DNA of 64,000 nt, taken from assembly GCA_030830895.1 (NCBI GenBank), contig JAURMC010000005.1, positions 91,030 to 155,029 on the forward strand, given 5' to 3'. A program made the position numbers and the translations under genes. Below, in pieces: positions 30,803 to 40,390 of the stretch (positions are counted from its first letter, which is position 1; each line of letters starts with the position of its first letter). Source of the stretch: Crocinitomicaceae bacterium (GTDB taxonomy: Bacteria > Bacteroidota > Bacteroidia > Flavobacteriales_D > Crocinitomicaceae). A model generated the notes under the pieces. That model saw only the letters and a program-made list of their open reading frames with translations, was not told the DNA's origin and searched no databases.

Positions 30803-31737
30803 CGTTGATTGGTTTTATTCTCAAAGTTAAGCTTTCCTGTGGTTAAATACACGCCAAAAAGGATAATAAGCATAAAAACAAGGGTTGTTTGATTAATGGC
30901 ATGAGTATAATCTGCTGACCAACCGATCAGAAAGAAGAAAAAAGAAAAGGCGATTACAAAAATCGGCTGCACATATATATAGACGGCAGTTATGGTTGAA
31001 GAAACATATTTCAACCCAACCACTGTAAGTAAATATGTTAGAAAAGTCACTGCGACAACCACAAAAACAATTTTTGCCCAAATTGGTGCAGGTATCATTC
31101 CTATATTTGTTTGAGGTAAATCTATGTATACTTGAGGAAATAACGCCAAAAAAATACTGCCAAATGAGAATACCCAGGTAATTACATGAAGTGGATTATA
31201 CTTCTGCATTAAAGGTTTAACGGCAATTAAATAAATTGCATAACTTAATGAATTACCGATTAATAACCAATCGCCAATTTTTGATTCAAAGCTTTTTGAT
31301 CCATAAGTTGTTAATGCAATTGCACCAAGAGAACCTATGAATATACCAACCCATTGGGTGCGTTGAAGCCGTTCCTTTAACCAGAAATAAGAAAGAACGG
31401 CCACCATTATTGGATTAATCGCCATAATTATACCTGCATTCATTGGGGATGATGCGTTTAGTCCATGAAAAAACAAGAGTTGATTAACAGTAACCCCGAA
31501 AAGGCCACAGACAACCAAACGCATCAAATCAACCCGTTCAAATGGCTTAATTCTCGTGAAGATGGAAACTATCCAAAAAAGGACAACCGCTCCTACAACT
31601 CTAAATAAGATAAAAACAGTTGGAGATAAAAACACAGGCATTACACCTTTAGCCAACACATGACTTGCCCCATATATCAGGTTAACTAATAACAACGCAA
31701 AAGCTGCCCATTGTTCCTTATTCTTCGCTATCGCCAA
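30799..31737 (-). CDS. EamA/DMT family transporter
   Basis: 312 aa, ten hydrophobic segments in two EamA-like halves. Confidence 0.9.
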   Translation of the reverse strand: MAIAKNKEQWAAFALLLVNLIYGASHVLAKGVMPVFLSPTVFILFRVVGAVVLFWIVSIFTRIKPFERVDLMRLVVCGLFGVTVNQLLFFHGLNASSPMNAGIIMAINPIMVAVLSYFWLKERLQRTQWVGIFIGSLGAIALTTYGSKSFESKIGDWLLIGNSLSYAIYLIAVKPLMQKYNPLHVITWVFSFGSIFLALFPQVYIDLPQTNIGMIPAPIWAKIVFVVVAVTFLTYLLTVVGLKYVSSTITAVYIYVQPIFVIAFSFFFFLIGWSADYTHAINQTTLVFMLIILFGVYLTTGKLNFENKTNQR

Positions 31738-32321
31738 AATAAAAAGCGGGGTTTAATTATGGGCTCTCTAAATTCATCCAATTTCTCAGTCATGCCTTTA
31801 TCCATGATTCGTTGAATAAATTTATTCATCCCTCGGGCTTCTTTTACATCCTTCTCAATGCTAAAAATAGGAGTAAGCCCTTTAAAGTAGCAGAAATTTT
31901 CTCCCAATTTTACCGGTGTTTTAAATTCCTCAATTGCTATTGGATCCATAAGTAACAATGCTGAAAATCCACGTTGATTAAATCTGCTAGCAGGAAGTTC
32001 CCCAAAACTAAATGTATTTCCCGATATAGCCCAAGCGCCGGATTTAATATAATTCTTTGTTGCAATTAATCGGTTAATAGACCATGTAAATAATTCATTT
32101 TCCAGCGTATCTTCCCAATAATCAGGAAGCAAGAAATACAACTCTATATGTGCTTCATTCTCATACTTGGAAGGAACCGGCATTCGATATTTCCCTAAAT
32201 CCGTAGTAAAAACAACAATACCCCGAATGCCGTTGAGTTTTACAACGCCTAATGTTTCATCACCTACCTTTATGTTTTTAATCGGTTCTTTAAAGCGTTC
32301 TTCTAATGACTTAAGAATCAT
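31728..32321 (-). CDS. suppressor of fused (SUFU) domain-containing protein
   Basis: 197 aa; HIELYFLLPDYWEDTL...WSINRLIATKNYIKSGAWAISGNTFSFG...GFSALLLMDP...FCYFKGLTPIFSIEKDVKEARGMNKFIQRIMDKG resembles bacterial SUFU domains. Confidence 0.72.
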   Translation of the reverse strand: MILKSLEERFKEPIKNIKVGDETLGVVKLNGIRGIVVFTTDLGKYRMPVPSKYENEAHIELYFLLPDYWEDTLENELFTWSINRLIATKNYIKSGAWAISGNTFSFGELPASRFNQRGFSALLLMDPIAIEEFKTPVKLGENFCYFKGLTPIFSIEKDVKEARGMNKFIQRIMDKGMTEKLDEFREPIIKPRFLFWR

Positions 32322-32325
32322 GAAA

Positions 32326-33306
32326 TTAAAAGTTTTTAAGGTAACTCGTATCGGTTAGGGCACCTAAAAACAATATAAGCTGCATCTTTTCCATTTTGGT
32401 TAATTGAAACGGTTTAATGCTAGGGTGCTGTCCTTTCGAATGTTTTCCACCTGCTATGTAATGATCGATCACCTGATCCAAAGTAGTTAAACTACCATCA
32501 TGCATATACGGGTATGTGAGGGCAATATTTCGCAAGGTTGGAGTCTTAAAAAACCCAATGTCTGCACTATCTAAATTGATTCTAAAACGGCCTTTATCTG
32601 ATCCATAATCCTGGTAAAGCCCATTATTTTCTGCTTTAAAATTGGTAAAATACGGTGCAGGATGACAGGTAGAACAATACAAGGAGTTAAATAACTTCAT
32701 TCCTGCGATTTGATCGCTTGTCAAGGCATTCTTACGGCCTTTTATGTACCGGTCATATGGACTGTTCAAAGAAATTAATGATCTCTCAAATGCGGCAATA
32801 CTTCGCGTTAAAACCCATGCATCAAAATCTCGATTAAAGATCTTCTTTGCCGCATGCTGGTATACTGAAACTGATTTTAATTTAGGTATTAATACTTTCA
32901 TATTATGTCCCATTTCAGTAGGTTCTTGTATGGGAACAAGAACCTGTAATTCCAATGTTTTAAGATGTGCATCAAACATGACCGTTTGTAAAAAAACGCT
33001 GTTGAGTAATGTTGGGGCATTACGCTCAGGGTGCTTTCCTTCTATTCCGTCACTTACCATTTTTCTATCGGTAAACGCGTATTTAGGATTATGACAATCA
33101 GCGCAAGCAATGGATTCATCCCGCGATAAGCGCTTATCAAAAAACAACGCGCGGCCTAATTCTATTTTTTGGGCTGAAGGGGGGTTGTCGGATGGAAATG
33201 GATATTCCTTACTCAAATCCTCCGGAGACTCACATGAGTACAAAAGCCAGCAAATCAAAATACCGCCAAGGTAATAAGATTTAATCACGGATTTATTATA
33301 ATACAT
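32326..33306 (-). CDS. diheme cytochrome c peroxidase/MauG family lipoprotein, MbnH-like
   Basis: Two heme motifs CADCH and CSTCH; lipobox-like WLLYSC; adjacent to an MbnP-like gene. Confidence 0.9.
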   Translation of the reverse strand: MYYNKSVIKSYYLGGILICWLLYSCESPEDLSKEYPFPSDNPPSAQKIELGRALFFDKRLSRDESIACADCHNPKYAFTDRKMVSDGIEGKHPERNAPTLLNSVFLQTVMFDAHLKTLELQVLVPIQEPTEMGHNMKVLIPKLKSVSVYQHAAKKIFNRDFDAWVLTRSIAAFERSLISLNSPYDRYIKGRKNALTSDQIAGMKLFNSLYCSTCHPAPYFTNFKAENNGLYQDYGSDKGRFRINLDSADIGFFKTPTLRNIALTYPYMHDGSLTTLDQVIDHYIAGGKHSKGQHPSIKPFQLTKMEKMQLILFLGALTDTSYLKNF

Positions 33307-34256
33307 TGCTTGCTTATTGTAACACGATCCGCTGAATCAAATACTGTTACAAAATAATTTCCTGATTTTAAATCCAAAGATACAGAACCATTGTCTCCTG
33401 TCAGATTTCCCGATGACACCAATCTTCCTGACAAATCATATACCTTAAAAGAAGCATATGCTAATTCCGTCCAATGAATTGTTACTCCATCAACCCAAAA
33501 TTTCGGGTTACTTCCGGTAATTAACCCTGCTGAGGTTGGCTGAGTAAATACATTGTAGGTTGTAACATTAGCCATAATGGTTTCATTTAATCCTGTCTCG
33601 TTATGCAACACCCCTACCGTTGACAAAGGCATATCTCTTAACCATTCATCCACGTTGCATGTCAAATATAAATCCATTTGTGTTGCATTTGTATGTGTTT
33701 CTATGACTGGCATTTGTATCGTATGTTGATTATGATCCCCTAAATTGTGCATTTCAAAATAAGCATCTGGATTTTGATCATTATTGCTATCTGCCTCACC
33801 ACCAACGATCATGTGCATGTAACCGAATTGCCACCCCCAATACATGGTGGGATTCTGAAAACTCAAAGGGTGTGTAACTGGATAGCTTGAAATATCAACA
33901 GCTTCAGCTCCGGATTGGGTATTTAACCTCGCTGGAACTCCTACCATAAACTGTATGCTTTCCAAGTCTTGAATATTATAGTTCCCAAGGAAGTAGCCAA
34001 ATTGATCAGGGGTGAATAAAAAGACATTTGTAGAAACATTGGTTTGAACTCCTCCATCATGGAATAGAATAATATCCGACACATAGTAATTAAAATGGTC
34101 AAAATTTACAACCACACCATCGTTACCGATATACATGGTGTTTAATTCAAATGGCGCTTCATTAAACGAAGGATTAATATGTATAAAAACGTCTTTCTGT
34201 GCTGCTATTTTATAACATGACACAACGAATAAAACGATTAAAATCAAATGTTTCAT
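33285..34256 (-). CDS. MbnP-like protein with probable T9SS type A C-terminal sorting domain
   Basis: FNYYVSDIILFHDGG, PTMYWGWQFGYMHMIVGGEAD, AYFEMHNLGDH are MbnP-like; C-term SFKVYDLSGRLVSSGNLTGDNGSVSLDLKSGNYFVTVFD is sorting-domain-like. Start set at MKHLILIVLF. Confidence 0.85.
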   Translation of the reverse strand: MKHLILIVLFVVSCYKIAAQKDVFIHINPSFNEAPFELNTMYIGNDGVVVNFDHFNYYVSDIILFHDGGVQTNVSTNVFLFTPDQFGYFLGNYNIQDLESIQFMVGVPARLNTQSGAEAVDISSYPVTHPLSFQNPTMYWGWQFGYMHMIVGGEADSNNDQNPDAYFEMHNLGDHNQHTIQMPVIETHTNATQMDLYLTCNVDEWLRDMPLSTVGVLHNETGLNETIMANVTTYNVFTQPTSAGLITGSNPKFWVDGVTIHWTELAYASFKVYDLSGRLVSSGNLTGDNGSVSLDLKSGNYFVTVFDSADRVTISKQCIIINP

Positions 34257-34257
34257 T

Positions 34258-35031
34258 TTATTGTTTTTTAGCAATATATAATACCTCATCAGCAGAAATT
34301 CTGAATTTATCAAAAACTTCTGAACTCAGATGGTTTTTTAACCAAAATTCTTCTACCTCAAATCCAGCACGTTTTAGATAATCCGGATAATCCCGCCCGA
34401 ACAATCGAACATGATCTTTCTGCCAATAATATCTTTCACGCTCTTTAGGGGAAGTTATAGTAGGATCTTCCAGTGTTTTCTCTCTGGAAATATCTTGAGG
34501 CACCTGCATAATAGCCCAGCCACCTGGCTTCATTACCCGAAACAATTCACGCATGCATTGATTCGGATCTTTTACATGTTCCATAACGTGGTTACAAAAT
34601 ACCACATCAAAGCGATTATTCTCCAAAGGAATTTGATGCAAATCAAAATGCATGTCTGCGATTGGAGAAACAATATCGGCGGTTAAATATTCAAGATTTA
34701 ATTGTTGTTTGAAGCGGTCTATGAAGCACTGTTCTGGGGCTATATGCAAAATCGCTAAAGATGGTGCAGTAAAAAAGGTGCTATGGTCTCTTAGATATAA
34801 CCACATCAAACGATGGCGCTCTAGGGTAAGATCATAAGGACAAAGCACATTTTCTCGGTGTGCCACATCTGAACCATATGATAGAAATTTTGAAAACTTA
34901 CGGTCACATACTGGACATTCTACCTTATTCCCTCGATACAACAAAGGCGCAAATTGCTTAAAAACATAGCTCAATCGGATCAACAAGGGCCGCGGCAATG
35001 TATTTAATAAAAATTTATATACCCTTTTCAC
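34258..35031 (-). CDS. class I SAM-dependent methyltransferase
   Basis: ILHIAPEQCF, YLTADIVSPIADMHFDLHQIPLENNRFDVVFCNHVMEHVKDPNQCMRELFRVMKPGGWAIM. Confidence 0.9.
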   Translation of the reverse strand: MKRVYKFLLNTLPRPLLIRLSYVFKQFAPLLYRGNKVECPVCDRKFSKFLSYGSDVAHRENVLCPYDLTLERHRLMWLYLRDHSTFFTAPSLAILHIAPEQCFIDRFKQQLNLEYLTADIVSPIADMHFDLHQIPLENNRFDVVFCNHVMEHVKDPNQCMRELFRVMKPGGWAIMQVPQDISREKTLEDPTITSPKERERYYWQKDHVRLFGRDYPDYLKRAGFEVEEFWLKNHLSSEVFDKFRISADEVLYIAKKQ

Positions 35032-35102
35032 CGGGTAAAATTACAACAAAAAAAGTGGATAAATTGTCAAATAAACTGCAACCCATCTAACGGTTAGGCG
35101 TA

Positions 35103-36125
35103 TTGAAGCAAATGAACATGAAATATTATCTTTTTTTTTCCTATGTCATTTGGATTACCTTGGTTAAGAGCCAAGATCAGCCATTGGCGGTGAAAGACTT
35201 TAAAGATCAACATGTGTGGTATATGGACTTTGGGGTTAGTCCTGCCCCATTCCATTTAAGTTACCCCTTCCAATTAGGCGGCAGTCCATTGAGATACAAA
35301 AACAATTTCAAACCTATTTTAGGCCTTTCGTATGCATTTAAATGGTTTTCCATGCGTATTGCATTTCCTGTGTTACCAGGAGTACGTTCAATTGGAAAAT
35401 ATGGTAAGTCAAAACAATTCGGAATAGGATTCGATTATAACTTTAAACGCTTATATACAGACTTTGATTTTCGAATCGTTCAGGGTTATGCCATTAAAAA
35501 TGCAGTAGTATTCGACACAAGTTTGACAGCAAATGTACCAAACCGTATTTATCCAACACTAGGAACCTTAAATCTTGCATTTAATCTTTGGTATTTTAAT
35601 ACGGATGATTTTAAAATGAATGCATTACAAGGACAGCGAGCTCATTTTGAAAAACAAGTTCATACATGGTATGTAAAGGGAACCTTAAATTACTTCGGGG
35701 TATCTCATGGTACACAGGATATCATTCCATTGATGCTACAAGATCCGCAACAATCTAAAACAAGTGCACAAAGCTATTCAGCGCTTGATTTTGGGGTTAT
35801 TCCGGGATATGCGTACGCGAACCGAATCAATAATTGGCAATTCTCAGGTTGGGCAGGGATTGGTCCGGTAATACAATCTAAATTTTACACCATTGATAAA
35901 GGAATTCAGGGATATCTTGGAATAGCACCCAGATACGATATTAAATTCGTTGCCGGATATTCTACGTTAGAACGGTTTTTCTTTCTTGCCGGTAACTTTG
36001 ACAATAAATCCATTAGATTTACCAACTTAACTTACCGGCAATTCTTTTATACCATTCGATTAGTGGTTGGTTTACGCATCCCTCCTAAATCAAAGCATCT
36101 AACAACTGGTCGTCTACTAAATTAG
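35103..36125 (+). CDS. DUF4421-like outer membrane protein
   Basis: 340 aa, signal peptide, beta-barrel-like pattern (YKNNFKPILGLSYAFKWFSMRIAFPVL, YGKSKQFGIGFDYNFKRLYTDFDFRIVQGY). Confidence 0.75.
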   Translation: MKQMNMKYYLFFSYVIWITLVKSQDQPLAVKDFKDQHVWYMDFGVSPAPFHLSYPFQLGGSPLRYKNNFKPILGLSYAFKWFSMRIAFPVLPGVRSIGKYGKSKQFGIGFDYNFKRLYTDFDFRIVQGYAIKNAVVFDTSLTANVPNRIYPTLGTLNLAFNLWYFNTDDFKMNALQGQRAHFEKQVHTWYVKGTLNYFGVSHGTQDIIPLMLQDPQQSKTSAQSYSALDFGVIPGYAYANRINNWQFSGWAGIGPVIQSKFYTIDKGIQGYLGIAPRYDIKFVAGYSTLERFFFLAGNFDNKSIRFTNLTYRQFFYTIRLVVGLRIPPKSKHLTTGRLLN

Positions 36126-38082
36126 GGATGGTAATATTTAAATTTGGTTCCATTTCCATAGCTCGTTTTATCGTATATACAGCATGTGGATTGCGAGCCC
36201 AATTCCTTCTAGCAATACCATTGTTTACATCCCAATGAAGCATCATTTTAAGGTTTTTAGAGGCGCGGTCTGATCCATCTAATAACATTCCAAAGCCTCC
36301 ATTTATTACTTCCCCCCAACCAACACCTCCACCGTTATGGATTGAAACCCAAGTTGCTCCCCTAAAACTATCTCCAATGACATTCTGAATCGCCATATCC
36401 GCTGTAAAGCTTGAACCATCGTAAATATTACTGGTTTCACGGTATGGAGAATCTGTTCCTGAAACATCATGATGATCCCTTCCAAGGACCACTGGACCTA
36501 TCTCCCCACGGGAAATTGCATCATTAAAGGCCTGTGCAATTCGCATTCGTCCTTCTGCATCCGCGTATAATATGCGTGCTTGCGAACCCACTACTAAATT
36601 GTTTTCCTTAGCTCCTTTAATCCATTGAATGTTATCCAACAGTTGTAAATTAATTTCAGCAGGTGAGTCTTCAAGCATTTGTTCTAAGACTTTCTGAGCG
36701 ATTTCATCGGTTTTTTGTAAGTCTTTAGAATTACCGGAAGTACATACCCATCGGAAGGGCCCAAACCCATAATCAAAACAAAATGGACCTAAAATATCTT
36801 GAATGTAGGAGGGATATTTAAAATCTAATCCGTTTGATGCCATCACATCAGCTCCAGCACGCGAAGCCTCTAACAAAAAGGCATTGCCATAATCGAAAAA
36901 ATACGTTCCTTGCGCTGTGTGTTTATTTACAACCGCAACATGACGTCGAAGCGAATTATATACAAGCTCCTTAAATTTGACCGGATCTTCAGCCATGAGT
37001 TGATTAGATTCATCATAAGACAATCCTGCTGGATAATATCCACCGGCAAACGGATTATGTAAGGACGTTTGATCAGAACCCAAATCCACAAAGATTTTTT
37101 GTTCATCAAATGCTTCCCAAACATCAATAACATTACCAAGGTAGGCAATCGATACGACCTCATTAGCTTCCAAGGCTCGAGAAACACGCTCACACAATAC
37201 CGGAATTTCTGTAATAACCTCATCAACCCAACCTTGTGAATGTCGCGTATGAACCGCTTTTGGATTCACTTCAGCGGTAACACTTACAACTCCCGCGATA
37301 TTACCCGCTTTTGGTTGAGCCCCACTCATTCCTCCAAGACCAGCGGTAACGAATAGTTTGATATTTGGATTCCGACTCGAGTTTGCAAACCTGCGAAGCG
37401 CATTTAAGACGGTTATAGTTGTACCGTGAACAATTCCTTGAGGCCCGATATACATATAAGAACCTGCTGTCATTTGCCCGTATTGAGTAACCCCCAATGC
37501 GTTATATCTCTCCCAATCATCAGGTTTACTATAATTTGGAATCATCATGCCATTCGTAACTACTACGCGAGGAGCATTGCGATGCGATGGAAAAAGTCCC
37601 AAAGGGTGCCCTGAATACATGACCAAAGATTGTTCATCTGTCATGATCGATAAATAATGCATTGTCAATAAATATTGTGCCCAATTTTGAAAAACTGCGC
37701 CATTCCCTCCATAGGTAATTAGTTCATGAGGATGCTGCGCTACACGTGGATCTAAATTATTTTGAATCATCAACATGATTGATTTAGCTTCCAATGATAA
37801 TCCAGGATACTCATCTATCGAACGAGCTAACATTGGATATGTAGGGCGAAAACGGTACATATAAATCCGACCAAATTCCGCTAATTCGTGCGCAAACTCA
37901 GGAGCAAGCACATCATGCATGCGTGAAGGAAAATACCTTAATGCATTGTGTAATGCAAGTTTTTTCTCTGAGTCAGTAAGTATTGCTTTTCGCTTTGGTG
38001 CATGGTTTACTTGTGCATCAAAACCAGGATGTTCAGGCAAATCTACAGGAATCCCTTGGGTTATTTCTTCTTTAAATGTCAT
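36085..38082 (-). CDS. hutU: urocanate hydratase
   Basis: 665 aa; LITYGGNGAVFQNWAQYLLTMHYL, YSGHPLGLFPSHRNAPRVVVTNGMMIPNY, GLGGMSGAQPKAG, NGGGVGWGEVINGGFGMLLDGS. Confidence 0.96.
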   Translation of the reverse strand: MTFKEEITQGIPVDLPEHPGFDAQVNHAPKRKAILTDSEKKLALHNALRYFPSRMHDVLAPEFAHELAEFGRIYMYRFRPTYPMLARSIDEYPGLSLEAKSIMLMIQNNLDPRVAQHPHELITYGGNGAVFQNWAQYLLTMHYLSIMTDEQSLVMYSGHPLGLFPSHRNAPRVVVTNGMMIPNYSKPDDWERYNALGVTQYGQMTAGSYMYIGPQGIVHGTTITVLNALRRFANSSRNPNIKLFVTAGLGGMSGAQPKAGNIAGVVSVTAEVNPKAVHTRHSQGWVDEVITEIPVLCERVSRALEANEVVSIAYLGNVIDVWEAFDEQKIFVDLGSDQTSLHNPFAGGYYPAGLSYDESNQLMAEDPVKFKELVYNSLRRHVAVVNKHTAQGTYFFDYGNAFLLEASRAGADVMASNGLDFKYPSYIQDILGPFCFDYGFGPFRWVCTSGNSKDLQKTDEIAQKVLEQMLEDSPAEINLQLLDNIQWIKGAKENNLVVGSQARILYADAEGRMRIAQAFNDAISRGEIGPVVLGRDHHDVSGTDSPYRETSNIYDGSSFTADMAIQNVIGDSFRGATWVSIHNGGGVGWGEVINGGFGMLLDGSDRASKNLKMMLHWDVNNGIARRNWARNPHAVYTIKRAMEMEPNLNITIPNLVDDQLLDALI

Positions 38083-38804
38083 GACATTTGAGATTTTCCA
38101 ATTAAAAAAACTACAGGTGATTTAGACAAATCTTTGGCGCATTCTCTCCAATCTTTAATACTCATTGTTTGAATACGCTGATTTGGAAGTGTGAGGTTCG
38201 CTGCAATGCATAATTCACAGGTATCCCCTAATTCGTTTAATATATCCTCCAACACATTCATATTGCGGAAAGGAGTATCCATAAATAAATGTGTAGCCCC
38301 GGTTCTACGTGTGTCCATTTCAAAATCTTTCATTTTTTTTATTCGGTCTTTTCTTTCTTTTGGAAGATAACCGTGAAAGGTAAATGCCTGTCCTGAGAAA
38401 CCACTAGACATCAAAGCTAACAAAAACGATGAAGGCCCAACCAATGGATTCACTAAAACTCCCTGAGTATGACAGAGGGCAACCAACTCAGCTCCCGGAT
38501 CCGCAACACCTGGACAACCCGCTTCAGATATTACCCCTACGGCATTCCCTCCAAGTATCGATAATAAAATTTGCATTACCTCATCCTTCGAAGAACGTTT
38601 GTTCAATTGATAAAATGTGCATTCATCAATTGGATAATTTCGGTCTATTTTTCTTAATAAGCGCCGAGCAGATTTAATTTCTTCAACCGCAAAATGACGT
38701 AAATCACTAATAATCTCTGTAATATGCTGAGGTAAAATATTGGTGGTAGATTCACCACCGAGGGTATTAGGTATTAACCAAAGGGCACCTTTTTTATTTG
38801 TCAT
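38079..38804 (-). CDS. SAM-dependent methyltransferase of the tetrapyrrole methylase/RsmI-like family
   Basis: GVISEAGCPGVADPGAELVALCHTQGVLVNPLVGPSSFLLALMSSGFSGQAFTFHGYLP. Confidence 0.9.
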   Translation of the reverse strand: MTNKKGALWLIPNTLGGESTTNILPQHITEIISDLRHFAVEEIKSARRLLRKIDRNYPIDECTFYQLNKRSSKDEVMQILLSILGGNAVGVISEAGCPGVADPGAELVALCHTQGVLVNPLVGPSSFLLALMSSGFSGQAFTFHGYLPKERKDRIKKMKDFEMDTRRTGATHLFMDTPFRNMNVLEDILNELGDTCELCIAANLTLPNQRIQTMSIKDWRECAKDLSKSPVVFLIGKSQMS

Positions 38805-39264
38805 TTGTTAAGTCAGTTATTAATGCTTCTGTTGCTTCATTAACTAGTGTAAAAACTTCATCGAAGTTAGATTGGTTTCCGTAATAAGGATCAGGAACCT
38901 CCATTTGATTTGATGGGTGGAGATGGTCTAAAAGAAAAAACACTTTGGATCGATCCGTATTTGTTTTCGCCAAACGAAGTACATTGTTGTAATTGCTTTG
39001 GTCCATTACATAAATTCGATCGAAATTCACAAAATCTATCGCCGTAAATTGCCTTGCACAGAGACCGGAAATATCTATTCCATTTGCCTTTGACGTTAAA
39101 ATCATTCGATGATCAGGAGGGTTCCCAATGTGGTAGGCGGCGGTGCCGGCTGAATCCACGGTCCATGGCAATTTCTTTTTCGATACTTTGTGACGTAAAA
39201 CACCTTCGGCTAAAGGGGACCGACAAATATTCCCTAAACAAACCATCAATATCCGCATGTACAA
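38794..39264 (-). CDS. low molecular weight protein-tyrosine phosphatase
   Basis: MVCLGNICRSPLAEGVL (CX5R loop) and VPDPYYG. Confidence 0.95.
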   Translation of the reverse strand: MYMRILMVCLGNICRSPLAEGVLRHKVSKKKLPWTVDSAGTAAYHIGNPPDHRMILTSKANGIDISGLCARQFTAIDFVNFDRIYVMDQSNYNNVLRLAKTNTDRSKVFFLLDHLHPSNQMEVPDPYYGNQSNFDEVFTLVNEATEALITDLTNDK

Positions 39265-39292
39265 AGGTATTATAAAATCAATGGATATGCCC

Positions 39293-40390
39293 TTATGATA
39301 CTACATTTCTGTCTTTCCATTTGGCTCGAAACACGGGTATCATTATCAACAAGAATAAGTTATAAATTGGGAAGAGTACTTGATAAATCGGCATGGCAAC
39401 CCAAGCTTTATACCTGTTAAATCTGAAAAAATAAGGTGCATAGAATATCAAATCTAATCCTGTTTTAACAAAAAACAAAAACATCAATTCACAATATTGT
39501 TCCTTGAATAAATAATTTCCCAAAAAGGTATAAAAAGCAATAGAGAAGGCTGTTTGAATGACTCCCAAAATTGTAGCAAAATGATCTTTAACTTTTCTGG
39601 TTTTTGAAATCCATCTGATACGCTGATGTAAAAAGGCAACAAAACCTTTTGGGGAATACGTATATACCGCAAGTAAAGAATCTGAAATCAAACGTATATC
39701 CTTTCCGTTTTTTCTAAAATCCCTTAATAAAAAGATATCATCGCCACTTGATATATGTTGATGAGTAGAATAATCATCTGCCGATAAAAACGCGCTTTTA
39801 CTGAATAATAGATTTGCACCACTTGCAATTACTGGGCGTAATAAACCGTATAAACCTACATTAATAGCATTCATAATGTGTAAATCCACCTCTTGCCATA
39901 TTTGTCGCTTGGACCGTCCAACTAATATTGCGGGTAGAATCAACATATGTGCAGCAGGAAGCTTTTCTAATGCAGCAAAGTAGTTGGGGCCAAAAAAAAC
40001 ATCTGCATCCAAGGTGAGATAATAGTCTCCATGAGCATGTTCCATACCATATCTCAGTGCTTCCTTTTTACCGAATTTATCGGGGGGTAACGAAATTACT
40101 ATTATCGGTAGCATTTCAGTGTGCTTCTCCAAATAAGCAACGCCCTGATCTTCAGAATGATCATTAATAAAAATGATTTCTAAGGGAAGTTTAATCGAAT
40201 TCTCAATCGATTGCATGATTCTAGGTAACGATTCGTGCTCATTACGAAATGGTATTAAAACCGTAATTTTTTCTAATGAAATTTTCTCCCTTGACTTTGA
40301 CCGCATCTTAATCTTATGTCTGATGCCACCAATACCAACAATTATTACTATTAAAAAAAAATATATCACAAGTAAAACCGCGCCTTCCAT
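39293..40390 (-). CDS. membrane-associated family 2 glycosyltransferase
   Basis: ITVLIPFRNEHESLPRIMQSIE, FINDHSEDQG, DYYLTLDADVFFG, QRIRWISK; C-terminal TM helices. Confidence 0.92.
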   Translation of the reverse strand: MEGAVLLVIYFFLIVIIVGIGGIRHKIKMRSKSREKISLEKITVLIPFRNEHESLPRIMQSIENSIKLPLEIIFINDHSEDQGVAYLEKHTEMLPIIVISLPPDKFGKKEALRYGMEHAHGDYYLTLDADVFFGPNYFAALEKLPAAHMLILPAILVGRSKRQIWQEVDLHIMNAINVGLYGLLRPVIASGANLLFSKSAFLSADDYSTHQHISSGDDIFLLRDFRKNGKDIRLISDSLLAVYTYSPKGFVAFLHQRIRWISKTRKVKDHFATILGVIQTAFSIAFYTFLGNYLFKEQYCELMFLFFVKTGLDLIFYAPYFFRFNRYKAWVAMPIYQVLFPIYNLFLLIMIPVFRAKWKDRNVVS

